A stretch of DNA of 64,000 bases from contig CM060732.1 in NCBI GenBank assembly GCA_030704615.1, forward strand, positions 43,567,053 through 43,631,052, given 5' to 3'. The stretch is from Takakia lepidozioides. Lineage: Eukaryota; Streptophyta; Takakiopsida; Takakiales; Takakiaceae. The notes under the pieces are model-generated. The model was not told where the DNA came from. It saw nothing but the letters and a program-made list of their open reading frames with translations, and did not search any database. Both the position numbers and the translations under genes were made by a program. Below, piece after piece: positions 34,635 through 46,545 of the stretch. The first letter of the stretch is position 1; the number at the start of each line of letters is the position of its first letter.

Positions 34635-35254
34635 TTGGCTATGGCTGAGCAACGAAGAGTGCGGAGTGCACTTCCCTTGACGGTCTCTCTGCCTACCGAG
34701 ATGGTACAGGCAGTGAGTGGGGGCGAGCCGGTGAGGACCACAGGGTGTAGACATCCATGGCACACGTGGGAGGTGCTCGAGGTTCAGAGGGAGTTGGCAG
34801 CCAAGGCGGCTGTGATGGATGAGGTTTGGGATTCTTCTCGGGTTGAGGAGGTCCTCAAGGATGAGATGATGGGGCAGGATGAGGCCTTATCATTGACTGA
34901 GCAGGCAGGGAGTACTGCTCAAGAGGTTGCGGCATAGCAACCACGGGACGCGTCCTCTACCTCTAAGTCTGTTGGACTTAAGGTTGCAGTTACGAAGGGC
35001 AATTGGGAGCCTGACATTGGACCTATTGTCACTAGAGGAGAGAGATGACGTATACGGCGGTTCCTGAGGCTTACAAGAATTGCTTTGCCTCTCGTGCTAC
35101 GGTGGAGGAGCATGAGAGACATGTTCAGGTTGTGCATCGACCAGGTTTGGTCAATAGGGATGCGGATGGATTGAGTCGCAATCCATGCACGAGCCAACAG
35201 GATGACATTGGAGCTCGGTGGCATGGTGAGACGGATGAGGAGATGGTGCCGGGA
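34635..35254 (+). pseudogene. Linker and RNase H remnant; reverse transcriptase missing
   Basis: A 100-codon acidic linker (34635-34937) is followed by a stop and a short frame to 35040. At 35045-35254 the next frame reads HVQVVHRPGLVNRDADGLSR, the C-terminal end of gypsy RNase H. No YxDD or other RT motif lies between. An internal deletion near 35040 probably removed RT and most of RNase H. Confidence 0.65.
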
Positions 35255-35272
35255 TGACATGCATCTGCCTTT

Positions 35273-36778
35273 TTGTGTATCTTGGCATCGGGAGGTCAGG
35301 TTGGACCTACAACAGGGATGACTGTAGACGGAGTGTCTGAGGACCCTGAGGCTAGTGATGAGCCAGGTGGTGCCAGAGATATACATGAGGATTCGGTTGT
35401 GTTGGACTACCTCCGCACTAGAGACACGACAGCTAGTGTGACTGCCAAGGAGATGGATCGGATCCTAGAACAAGCCAAGAGGTTCAAGTGGGAGGGGATA
35501 CACCTGCTTCAAGTGTGGGAGGATGGTCGGGTGAGGATCGTGCCTCACCCAACACAGCGTGCACGGTTAGTGCGGCATGCCCATGAGAAGTTGGGGCATT
35601 TTGGAGTGCGACGCACTCATAGTTTACTGCAGGGGCAGTATTGGTGGCGTGGTATGCACGCAGAGGTGCAACAGTTCGTGGCTAGGTGCATGGTGTGTGA
35701 CAGGGTGCGTGCTTCATTCAACGCCCCTACACCACAGTTGCATCCTTTACCCATCATGGGATTGGGCTATAGGTGGAGTCTTGACTTTGCAGGGCCTTTG
35801 CCACTGACGATGCGTCACCACAGATATGTGTTGGTGATGGTGGAGTACTTCTCCAAGTGGATTGAGTTGGTTCCATTGCCTGATAAGGCTAGTGAGGGGG
35901 CTGCGTATGCATTCCTAGATCGTGTGCTTAGCCAATTCGGTGCTCCAGCTGAGGTACTCACAGACCAAGGGAGAGAGTTATTGGGGGAGTTTCAGGCTTT
36001 GTGTGATAAAGCCTTGATAGACCACCGTACCACTTCTCGGGATCATCCTGAGGCCGATGGCTTGGCAGAGAGAGTGGTGCAGACTGTGAAGAGGGGTTTG
36101 CGCAAGTATGGCTTGCAAAAAGGACACCTAGGAGATTGGGATCTTCAGGTACCTTGGCTAGCCATGGGCTACAAGTTTAGCAAGCAAGCATCACTTGCCT
36201 CCTTCTCACCATATTTCCTTCTCTTTGGCCGAGAGCCAGATTTGCCTGCGTGTATTTGCAGGGAGGCTGCAGTAGTCCTCAACCTTGATGATCCGGATGT
36301 GTGGACACAAGCATGGGCCCAGCGGGCAGAGTTGTTCAAGAGAGTCATGCCTATGGCTTTTGAGAATCTTGCTATTGACCAACACTGAGACACATTGAGG
36401 TATGCCACTATACGTGGAGGGGGATATCGGCCAGGTGTTCGGCGTTTCCACCCTGGGGACTATGTGTATCTGCAGCAGATAGCGCCTATGACCTTGGATG
36501 TCACAGCAGGATGTGTGATTCTAAGGGTCAGGGAGGTGTTGCCTTCAGGAGTGTTGATTCTGGAGGATCGAGATGGCATGGTATGGAAGGACCATGTGCG
36601 TTATTATGCGCCATGTCACCTTCCACATGTGGATGGGATGCTATGTGAGCATGCTCGTGGTGTCGCCACTATGCTGGTGTGTGATCGATGCTCAAGAGGT
36701 TGGCACATGGGATGCTTGACACCACCTCTTGAGAGGGTTCCTGATGGAGATTGGTTATGTCCACACTCCTTGGGATAG
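35273..36778 (+). CDS. Ty3/gypsy integrase with C-terminal PHD-like finger
   Basis: The integrase frame runs 35273-36388. The zinc domain shows HEKLGHFGVRRTHSLL and CMVCDR, and the catalytic core has D in WSLDFAGPL, D in VLTDQGREL and E in ADGLAERVVQ. One TGA at 36386-36388 (after AIDQH) separates it from 36395-36778. That part holds the SH3-like integrase tail (FHPGDYVYLQQIAPMTLDV, LILEDRDGMVWKDHVRYY) and then MLVCDRCSRGWHMGCLTPPL and VPDGDWLCPHS. These match a PHD finger at Cx2C, WHxxC, PPL and the final WLCP, but the second Cys and the last Cys appear replaced by Ala and Ser. PHD fingers usually read histone tails, so it could steer integration as chromodomains do in other gypsy lineages. 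That role is inference. Confidence 0.8.
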
Positions 36779-37027
36779 TGGCAGTGGATATGACTAGTGG
36801 CAGCTCACAAGACATGGGAGGCCAAGCTCATAGGAGTCAATACCCAAGATCTCAGGCTCAAGTTCACAGGTTGCAAGACGGCGACTAACGATAGGGCAAC
36901 TCTTGTACCCGGCCTCTTGATCTATTGAGTTTGAGTGTAGTAGGGACAGTGGTGGAGGACTTAGTGAGGCTATGGCCACTATCACATCTTGTGGCAATCT
37001 GGACTTAGAGGGACCTAAGCGCCAGCT

Positions 37028-37190
37028 AGGGGGGCGATTGTGATGGACTAGTGGCAGCCTAGTGGTGGACTAGTGGCTGCACTAGTGGTGGCTAATGGCA
37101 GCCTAGTGTTGGACCAGTGGCTACACTAGTGGTGACTAGTGGTTGTCTAGTGGCAGCCTAGTGGTGCACTAGTGATAGACTAGTGTTTGG
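37028..37190 (+). repeat. Polypurine tract and start of 3' LTR with GACTAGTGG repeats
   Basis: TAGGGGGGCGATTG is followed by TGATGGACTAGTGG. Next come about ten loose copies of GACTAGTGG/CCTAGTGG up to about 37185. The right end of the LTR was not defined; the sequence to about 37610 may belong to it. Confidence 0.5.
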
Positions 37191-37639
37191 TGTGCACATA
37201 TGTTGTGCGGTTTGGACAACGATGTAGTTGTGTAGCGATATGTATGCGCACGACACCCTTATCCCTCCATTATGCTTCCAACTATACTGAGTGAGCTCTG
37301 AGTGGCAACTTTTATAAGCACATGCATCATTGCACCGTTCGAAGTCTACATGTCTTCCTGTCGCTATGCACTGCAATCATCTTTTGAAGATGATCATAAC
37401 TGTCATTGTTATTTGGGGAGGGACTCTGGCCTTCTCGTGGCAGCCTCTATGGCGCACACTTTGTGAGGATATTTTCTCGTCCTCGTAATTGTTAAAGTGA
37501 AAGAAACATTTGTAATTGCACAATGTTGGATGCTACAATTGTAGGCCTCATGGTAGTCTTGATTATATTCAGCCAAGGATTCCTTGCATTAATTCCATGG
37601 TCATAGGACCATCCTCGGTTATAGGCGACGCATGTTAGT

Positions 37640-37812
37640 GCTGACGTGGCAAATGACGGCGCAGTGCCATGTCATCATTTGCCGCCATATCAGCCTGCTG
37701 ACATGACGCTCACGCCACGTCAGCGTGGGTGCAGGCTCACGCCACGTCAACTGGCGTGAGCGTACGCTCACGCACAAGGCTCACGCCATTGCGTCGTTGG
37801 TCAGCAGATCAC
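37640..37812. repeat. CGTGAG/CTCACG block, alternative element end
   Basis: Repeated CTCACGCCACGTCA and GCGTGAGCG motifs resemble those at 23120-23230 and 47230-47325, ending GGCTCACGCCATTGCGTCG then TTGGTCAGC. It could be a right terminus of an element starting at 23115, or part of a separate family member. Confidence 0.5.
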
Positions 37813-37959
37813 TTGTAATTATGATTCGGTCATCATGATGTCCCGGGTGTTTTGGTCCAGATCTCCATGTGCGGCTCAAACCGTGTGGTCACGGGCTGCA
37901 CTCACCATTAACACAAAAACAGACAGTGAGCACTTCATAAACAATTATACAAAGGATCT

Positions 37960-39085
37960 AAATTGTCGCTCCCAAAACATCGCTAATTAGCGTCATCGGG
38001 GAATCGCAAACCCTCCGGCCGCGGCGCCGGCGCAACTTGCGACGTCCGGGCATCGCACCCAAAAAAAAAACAAAAAAAAAACATTTTTTTTTCTGCGACG
38101 CCACATTAGGGACGTCCGGGGGTCATAAATGCGACCCCCCGACGTCACAGCTTAGGGGGGTACATCTGAATTTAGGTAGGAAATTTTGAATTTGAATTTG
38201 AAAAATTAGTTGACCATTGACTCCGGTTTTGTCCAATGGCAGTTTATACAGTGTTCTACATATATTATGCAATGTATATTTGAACCTAGGACCTACACAT
38301 TATAACATTTCTAAGACACTACACACTAACCAATAAATCTACAATACATCTATGTATCACAAAAGTAGTCCAGTATATATATACATATCAAGAGTTAGCT
38401 TCTAGTGACTACCACTATCTCAATCCTATCATTGTGTTGCAGATTATGCGTACTCTATAGGAGCTCTCACAGCTGGAACTTGCATCGAGACTTGCCTCCA
38501 GAGTTCTTAAGAACAAATATCTATCAATGGCCTAAGTTTTGCAAAATTGCATTGCAACTTATTGTTGGACAATGGTTGTAGTCTGAGGATGCCAAGCCCA
38601 TTATGCTCTACAATCTACTCCCAGAATCAATTTTCCGCGATGCCCCAGGACGCTAGGGAATCGCAGCGCTCCTGCGACGGCGGGGAATAAAAATAAAATA
38701 AAATAAAATAAACCGGGGGCATTGCGATTCCCTGCCGTCGCAGGAACGCCCGACCGTCGCAAAAGCGTCGCTAGGCTGCGACGCTGCGACGCCTCGTTGC
38801 GATTCTCCGGCGTTGCAGCATCCCGGGGGCGTCACAACAAATTGTTGCGACGCCCGGGCGTCGTAACCCCCCCAGCGCGTCGGCGGGGGAATGAGATCAG
38901 GCCCATTTCCGGCGACGGCATGACATTGCAAGATGCCACAACGTCGTCCGAGCGCCAGCGTTGCGACGCCCCGACGTCGCAAGTCCCGGGTCGGGCGCAT
39001 GCGCGACGCTGCAGTCAAAGGGGGGTTGGCACGTCCGGCGCGCCCAGGGTCCCAACGTCGCTAACCCCCCCTACACGTAGTAGTG
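37960..39085. mobile_element. CACTA deletion derivative (1.1 kb)
   Basis: The left half (37960-38275) matches the CACTA left end at 12936-13370. The right half (38280-39085) matches inverted 5223-6050 and ends in the terminus CACTACTACG read inward from 39085. GCGACG repeats are dense at both ends. The left terminal CACTA is not preserved. There is no coding capacity; it would depend on a transposase in trans. Confidence 0.65.
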
Positions 39086-40730
39086 GCGGCTAAGAGACAT
39101 GATTTCTTTCCTCACACTAGGTTCTAGTAGATTGTGACTGACCACTGGAAAAATTTGTTGCATCATGACATGGTAGTCATGGGACTTCATGGACCCTAAC
39201 TTGTTTCCAGTCACGTGCTTTTTGAAGGCCCCCGCATAGCCTGTTGGTACTTTCAACGTCCCCAATCCCCGCAGAAAGGCAGACATCTCATCTGAACTGA
39301 AAACATAGGGGGCATCAGGCAATACCTCCCTGGTTTGCCCAGGTTGTCTTCCAGGCTCTTGAACAGGCCACAGGTGTTGTCGGATCCGCATTGCTTCCAT
39401 GTCTTTCCGCACCCCTAGGTGTCTTTCTCTCCAAAAATTGTATTCATGACGTTCTCTATGAGGTTTTTCTCATAGTGCATAACGTCAAGTGTATGATGAA
39501 TAGTCAAGTCCCGCGTTGAGAAAAAGCACAAAGATCAACCTAATGTGAGAACTCTAATAAATGAAGACACAACACACAACACAAAAAATCCCATCCACCA
39601 TAATGTAATCAGCTTGCATGATGTGGGAGGCAAGGCTGGTTCATTGCTCACCTGCCAGTATGGGAGGTCCCACCAACAAGATCTCCTCTTCACACCATGG
39701 CGCTTGGCAGGGCAACCCTTATCGTCATAGCTCCGACCTGTGATCTCCATATAATTTTGTGTCTCAAGGGCTCTCTCCAAGATCTCAGCTGGAGTTACAG
39801 GAGGAGGGGGGTCGTGCCTCTCTATAGTGCCACCAAAGGCAGTTGCAGCCATTCTGTAGGGATGATGGCGCTTAGTGTACCGCCGGTGGCCAAGGTAAAC
39901 ATGCTTTTTCAAGTGCCCAGAGTGCCTTAAGTCCAGATCAGGCCCACAAGGGGGGCAGGCTTTGTAGCCCTTCGTTGAACATCCTGAAATCAGCCCATAT
40001 GCTGGAAAATGTTGGATTGTCCACATTAGTACTGCCCTCATCCGGAAATGCATGTTACCGAGCCCCGCCATATTTGCATCCACACAAGGCACCTTTTCCC
40101 ACAATTCTAACAACTCCTCAAGTAAAGGTTGCAGGTATACGTCAATGTTCTCATTCACAACGCTGTTAGGGCCAGGAATTATGAGTGATAGCATCATGAA
40201 GAATTTCTTGACTGTAAGCTTGGGAGGTATGTTATAGTTTAGAAGTACCACCGGCCATGTAGACCAAGTTGACCTCTTGTTAGAGAAGGGATTCAATCCA
40301 TCCAATGTCAGGCCCAACCGAACATTCCGTGTCTCGCTTGCAAAGTTTGGAAATAGGTTGTCAATTCATCTCCATTGCTTACTGTCAACTGCATGGCGCA
40401 CAAGTCCATCAGTGCTTGCCATGTCATCAGTTCAGCGATGGTTTTACAACTGTACATCCTCTTCGGTCTTGGTATTAAGGGGAAGTGACGCAATACCTTC
40501 ACAGGGAAAGCCTTCCTACCCACGTCCACAAACCGGGGCTCGTTGCACTTGGGGCAATGTGTCCTGTCACGGTGTACACCACGGAAAAGGACACATCCCT
40601 TTGGACATGCATGAATCACATTGTAACTAAGCCCGAGCTTTCGTATCATGGTTGAGGCTTCGTAATTTGTTGATGACAATGTGTTGTCGGGGGGGGGGGG
40701 GGGGCGAGAATTGACCTTTTTAGGATACAT
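39086..40730 (-). pseudogene. CACTA/EnSpm TNP2-type transposase, interrupted
   Basis: On the minus strand: 40730-40308 has KLGLSYNVIHACPKGCVLFR and CPKCNEPRFVDVG (N-terminal CxxC region). 40317-39535 has GLTLDGLNPF, WPVVLLNYNIPP, LIIPGPNSV, DVYLQPLLEELLELWE, MWTIQHFPAYGLISGCSTKG and VYLGHRRY, the conserved TNP2 core. 39412-39086 has GSMKSHDYHVMMQQIFPV. The pieces are joined by a frame change near 40310 and an intron or gap at 39413-39534. The coding frame then runs straight into the CACTA terminus at 39085, so the downstream part was severed by that insertion. Confidence 0.85.
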
Positions 40731-40739
40731 AGCAGCTCA

Positions 40740-43700
40740 TTTGTGAATGTTGATGACACACGGTGTGTCTAGCAGGCATTCAACAAAACCAAGGTGGCAG
40801 AGAAACGATCTATGGTGCTCCCAACATACAATGGTGTCTTTAGCACATCCTGGAACTTAAGATAGTTAGGGTCAATGTTGGGGGCATCGTCCTCTTGCTA
40901 TCTATCTGAATCCTCCTCTGAGGAAGAGTCACCTTGTCGACCATCATGAATTGGGCAGTTGCAGGATTGGGGGGATAAAAAAACGGCACATGTTGAGTCC
41001 ATTGGAAGTCCATGAAAAAAAATAAAAAATTGAATCTATTGCTTTAAGTTTATTTTTTAAAATATAGATAGTAGTATATATAACATTTTTAGTAAATAAT
41101 CCCTCCTCAAAGATTGAAAACATTCTTTACTAGATATTTTAATCTTTAATTTGAAAAACATTTAGACATCAAAATCTAGAGTTTACAACCACTTGTCCAT
41201 ATATCACCTAGCACCTCTAGATTATAGGTTTGTATGCATTTTTAGTAAAAGAAGACACCTCAAAAACCCAAAACATAAGATGTTATGGACTAGAGCAAAT
41301 CAACCTGTTTCTAGGTGCAAAATAGTCCATAGCTTTCAATTCCTAAGATAATTAGTCCACATAAAAGTGGATTTGGGTTGGATTTAAAAATGGCACCCCT
41401 AGTGTGTTTTCCTTTGTGTCATTGTATGAGTGTACATGATGTTTTTTCAGTCCATAAGATTTTATGTGTAACATCTGCAGTCCACAGTACTCAACTTTAA
41501 AAGTCCATGGCTCTCTGGTACATGATTGTTTTTGCAATCTAACAATTGGTACACATACCTATTGCAGTTAGAAACTCTACACCATATAAATTTAGATGAA
41601 ATATTGAGTTGTTGAACAAATATGGGTAAAACCATGTAGGGAGGTCACTGCCGAAATTGCCATGTTACGCAAAAACTGAGACACCCAATCCTGCAAATAC
41701 CCAATTGGTACCCCATCCTGACTTCCTTCCTCTTCCCCCCCTCTATGGCTCCTTCAGGTGTTGGCCTTCCTTCTAGTCTTATGTTAGATCGAGCAAGTTC
41801 GGCAGCCTCGTCTCTAAAAATAGGCAGCATTCCAGTCTTCATCTAAAGAGTCCCCTTCATCACTTGGGTGCTTTACCCTTAGTCTGGGGTCCTTATCTTC
41901 AACTGCAAGGTGTCTTTGGACCACCCACCTCAATCTCTTAACCCCCCCATGGCAAACTCTACACGGACAACGAACCTTTCTGCGTCCCAACGCATTGGCA
42001 CGACACTCCTCTCGTTGCTACAACTTTTCATCTCGCTTGCGTATCCTCCTAGGGTAAAAAATGCTTACCCTCCTTGGTGCTTGTCCTACCATAATATGGG
42101 CCTACCATGACATCAACCACCACCATACGTTACAAGAAAGCTGAGGCCCAATTTATAGGTGAAATAATTAGGGTTGTGAACTGACATCCCTTTGGTTAAT
42201 GCAGCAGCAACCTGGCAGCTAATGTATAAAACCCCCCAAGCCATAGATGTTTCATGGCAACACATTAGTCGTAGCATCCTGCAACATATGATAATCTGCT
42301 CATATCTACTCATATCTGCTACAGCATAATTATACATACAAATGTAAGGAGCAATGTGACAAGAGGATGAAGCACGGTCACCTATGTCAAAGAAGCACTG
42401 CCCGCTTGTGAGTGCGTCAGCCACTACTGCTGTCTACTCCACCTGACAACCCACCCAAGGCGCAAACTATCAGCTTTCAGCTAAGGTCACTGCTATCAGC
42501 TATCAGCTGACATTATCAGCTTTCCCAACCAGCTATGTCATAGCAATTGTCCTGAGCAGGAAGGTGGTAAAAGGCCAAACAGAAGAGAAGGAAAAGGCTG
42601 CAGTAATAAAAACAAGGACTATTGAGGATAATCACCTGGGGAAATGGCAGCATTGATCTGCTTAGAAGCAAAGTATATGTGTTTCACCAGTGATATCCAC
42701 TTGATAAACCACTCCCAGCAAAGGGGCTTTGATCCATGATGACACAAACACTTCCACCAAGAAGATAAACACAAATGATGTCACAAACCCCAGCCCTGCA
42801 AAAGCACCAACACCACGAACACCCGTGCTTGATGAGCAACTTACAATGAACACAAAAGAACATATGCACTGGGTATAAACTTTTGGCTGGGCTAGCATAT
42901 AACAACCTCAATGGATTTACTGCAATATGAGCAGCATCAAGTATGCATGATTCTCGAGAGCACCCCTCTCTGCATCCCCAGCTGCTGAATTAAACATCAT
43001 GGACCAAAGACAACAACCTACTCATTGTCATGTCAAGACAAGACTTTACAAAGTCATTGTCATTAAAAGACAAAGCAACCTTACAAAGGTTATATTTAAC
43101 ATCTTCTTCCCTTCACAACACCTGATTTGATTCATCATGAAAATAACCTTGTTTTGTTGTAAAGAGATTTCATCACCACACATTCAAACATGATTCTCAT
43201 TCCATGGAGCATAATGTGGGTCTGGAAGTATTGTTCCAGAACCTGCTTACAACCACTTTAGATCAAACAAAACAAAAATAGATTATCTAACAGGCAAAAC
43301 CATGCTATAAAATGTTGTCCTAGATCCCTATCAACACGTCTCTGCTATGTTTGAAGAAACAAGCTTACCAATTATGAACCTTATACCAGGTCAAAGAAAT
43401 ATTTGTTCGGAATTTCAATAGCTTGAACCAAGTAAGAGATTATTACTCCATAGCCTTATCAGTACACTGCCATAGTAGCAAGCAATGGAAAACAAATACC
43501 AGGAAGTAGGTAATGCATAGACAGATCTGTCTGAATTTTCAGAAGGTAGAATAATGTCATAAGGTGTTGTCAGGTCCTTATCAACATTCTGCCATATTTG
43601 AAAAAACAAACCCATCAAGCCCCTGCCTGATACCACATTCTTAATCCAGAAAACCACTGTTAAGTGGTTGAGTTTAATACAAATCTTTACAGCAACATAA

Positions 43701-43885
43701 ATACTCAGTCACCACTGTAGCTACTGTTCGCAATCAAGAGACCAAGGGTGATAAAGAAGAGATAAACAGGGAAGAAGAAGAAAGGTGGGGCAGCCTCAGG
43801 GAAGACAGAACTCACCATGCAATTGTCACTACGACGATGCCAAAAACGAGTAACCCACACTTTGTTAGCAGTGTAATCATAGATC
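40740..43885. other. No gene seen; 5' flank of the TNP2 gene and AT-rich DNA
   Basis: A G-run of about 14 lies at 40690-40703 just inside the transposase. Beyond are short ORFs without motifs. Some frames have membrane-like composition (for example minus strand 42898-42662), but nothing supports a gene. Tandem CTATCAGCT motifs occur near 42465-42530. Confidence 0.35.
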
Positions 43886-43891
43886 CAAAGT

Positions 43892-44290
43892 GAATGTCGG
43901 TGCCGACTTTCATTTCTATGTCTGTGTCCTTCCAAACCTAGAGATTGCATTCACCTGGATTAGCAACTTAGTGTGTGTTTGCAGTGTCCTTGAATGGAAT
44001 TTTGTGAATGGCGTTGACGACATTCACATCCAGAGCTATTGTGAGCTTCAGAGATTTTTTGTACATTTTGTATATTCCGTTGACATTTTGGTGAGAGTTC
44101 CTCACTCGAGGTTTCTGAATGTCGTTGCCGACATTCACTTCTATGTCTGTGTCCTTCCAAAGCCAGAGATTGCATTCACCTGGATTAGGAACTTATGGTG
44201 TGTTTGCAGTGTCCTTGAATGGAATTTTGTGAATGTCGTTGACGACATTCACATCCAGAGCTGTTGTGAGCTCCTGAGAGCTCCTTAGAG
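43892..44290. repeat. Two-unit tandem repeat, period 225 bp
   Basis: Units begin at 43892 and 44117 with GAATGTCG(G/T)TG and share CTATGTCTGTGTCCTTCCAA and ATTGCATTCACCTGGATTAG. It precedes the first exon found of the methyltransferase-like copy and may be intronic. Confidence 0.8.
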
Positions 44291-44393
44291 CTGTTCTGAA
44301 CTCCATTTCCTTCCTCGTTTTTTTCATTCTGTGCTACTGACATCTTACTCACTTTGCACTTTGGTGGGTTGTGTTTTGTCTCGTGTTTCACAG

Positions 44394-46545
44394 GTACCCA
44401 AAATATGTGCTTATGGATGGAAATCACCTCAGCGGTATTCCAGACTATCTTGACATGTGGTCAGACCCTACAAATAATCCTACCATGTACACTGTAGGGA
44501 TATTGAAGGACTGGAGTCCTTCTCACTTCAGAGACTGTGGTTGGTACCTAGACTGCCCACCTGAGCACACGACCTTTAAAGAGCAGCACATGAAATATTT
44601 GAACAATAATGCTGAGATGTTGGCTCCTCTGAATGACGAGGAGTACCAAAGAAACATAGCAACATTGGTTGCCAAGGAGCCTGATGCTCAGGAAATGACG
44701 CAGAAGGGCAAGAAGGCGGGGCGCAAACCAAAAGACAAGGCTCCTGATGTCATAGCCAGGTCACCAGCAAAGCCAAAGGACAAAGACAAGTCCAAGGACA
44801 AGGAGAAGGAAAATGACAAGGGGAAGGAGAAAGAAATAGAAAGGGAGATGGAAAAAGAGAGTGAGAAGGACTTCACTGCTGAAAGGTATACCCGCACAAT
44901 TCAGTGCGTGTTTGATGCCAGACCATACCCTTCCCATGCAGATTCGGCAGGCGAGATTAAGATTGTCAATGAGGGATGGTTGGCGATGATGCAGAGTCGA
45001 ACGAGAGGATACACTGGGGTGCCTTCGCCTACCTGGGACAACATGATCTCATTCCTTAATCTGGTGACAATTTGATTTTCTTTCTTTGCATCTGTAAGTG
45101 TCATTTGTAGCCTTAAAATTTGGTTCTTTGAAAACATTCTTGTCTTCGTTCTAAAATTTGACATGTCTGTTGCAGGTGAGCACTGGTCCCACCTTTGTGT
45201 GCGGTGTGCAGAAAACATTTGCGGCTGACATTGTAATTCTCGACATCCCGGATGGCCAGGCTGTGCCAGAAGTTCTTCCGAAGGGAAAGACACCAAGCTG
45301 GAACAAATTCGATGACAACTACTAGAGTTGGGTGTTTGGGTTCTGCAATAATTTCCTCTCAGATGCAGGGACACTTCTGCTTTTTCAATCATGTGACAAA
45401 GATAGTCGTCGGGCCTTGGCATCATACCTGAAGTCCTCTAGGTTTGAAGTTTTGCGCACATGGAATTGTGTGAACAGCCTATATCTTGTGAAAGGGGGTT
45501 GTCCTGGTCAGTTGGTATGCTGTCTCCCTTCTTCTTGTGCTTTCATGCTACGTTTCAATGTTATCTGCAGCTCCACTATAGAAGAATATGTAATGATCGA
45601 CACCGATCATGACAGATTCGTGACAAAACAGATTGTTGTATGCCTTTGTTTTGAAATTCCAGTGTGCAAACTTCCACTATAGTTTGTGTTTACCACCCTA
45701 ACCTGCAGTCTTTGGCAGACGAGGATGTTCGAGGCGATCTGTCTGCGGAGGATTCGCACCTCAAAGACACCATCCTCCGTCCGCAGCTTTGAGATTTCTG
45801 ACCAAGGTTGTTTCGTCAACCCCCCGTATGAGCCGCATGTCGATGACATTTTGTACAACTTCATGCAGTCCAGTCAGATTCTCAAGAGACCAGATGGCAC
45901 TCCCTGGAGAGGTGCAAAGAAAAAAACCCTAGCGTTCATGCAGATACTGTTGGAGTCATGCAGCCACCATTCTGCACGGGTGGTCGATCTTTCTGTGTCC
46001 ACGGGTTCGTTCTCTCCCTTCCGAATTGATTTTCTTTCACCAGTTTCATCTTCTTAAATCCCTCCCCCACCAACCTGTCCATGTCCTCCTGTCTGGTGCA
46101 GGAGCAACTTACCATGTATGCAAGGCAGGCGGAAGAAGCTTTTTTGGCATGGAGGGTGATTCTGACCTTTACAAGATAGTGCTCCTCCCCCTTTTGTCTA
46201 GCTCCACTTCAGGCACACAGACTGAGAGGATTTAAATCTGAAATGATGACGATCCCGAGGATAAGCAGGTCGACAACGACTTGTCATGTGAGTAAGTCCA
46301 AAACCCTCTTTGGGAGCCATACTCAATTTCTCGGACATCAAATTTATAGTAATAACTTTTTTCGGGCTGTGACTTGCAGGAAATGCAGCAATGGATCTTC
46401 AGGAGATACCCCCATTTGTGACGAGTCTGTTTTCGACAGCCCCCTTTCCAATTTTTTGCTTCCTGTGTATGCCGAAGCAATGGCACTTCATGCGGCCAAG
46501 TCTCTATCCCCTGATTTTTTATTGCCCGGCCGTAGGTGTAGCTAG
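44394..46545 (+). pseudogene. Methyltransferase-like gene, right arm copy
   Basis: Exons homologous to the 19-23 kb gene at conserved phases are 44394 to about 45071, about 45178-45514, 45719 to about 46005, about 46103-46225, and about 46378-46545. The first includes a Lys/Glu/Asp-rich linker (KDKEKENDKGKEKE). Key motifs are FAADIVILDIPDGQ (motif IV position), GCFVNPPYEPHVDD, LAFMQILLESC, then across a phase-1 intron DLSVST|GATYHVCKAGGRS and FFGMEGDSDLY, closely following the motif I pattern of beta-class methyltransferases. A TAG at about 45323 replaces the Trp found in the other copy (DERYWSH). The 5' exons are missing. This copy keeps a better glycine motif than the 19-23 kb copy. Confidence 0.6.

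Larger units (their letters stand above)
30875..37190 (+). mobile_element. Ty3/gypsy retrotransposon carrying a C5 methyltransferase domain and PHD-like finger
   Basis: Domain order is gag with two zinc knuckles, protease, cytosine-5 methyltransferase, a short RNase H end, integrase, PHD-like finger, then a polypurine tract at 37028-37036 and the start of a putative 3' LTR at 37041 (TGATGGACTAG). The integrase lies downstream of RNase H, as in Ty3/gypsy elements. Reverse transcriptase is not found; a deletion near 35040 joins a pre-RT linker to the RNase H end. A matching 5' LTR was not located. It lies between the two inverted-repeat arms and is probably nested in that element. Confidence 0.8.

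Noticed and set aside
44688-44897. Minus-strand Ser/Phe-rich frame
   Set aside because: It is the complement of the Lys/Glu/Asp-rich linker of the methyltransferase-like copy.
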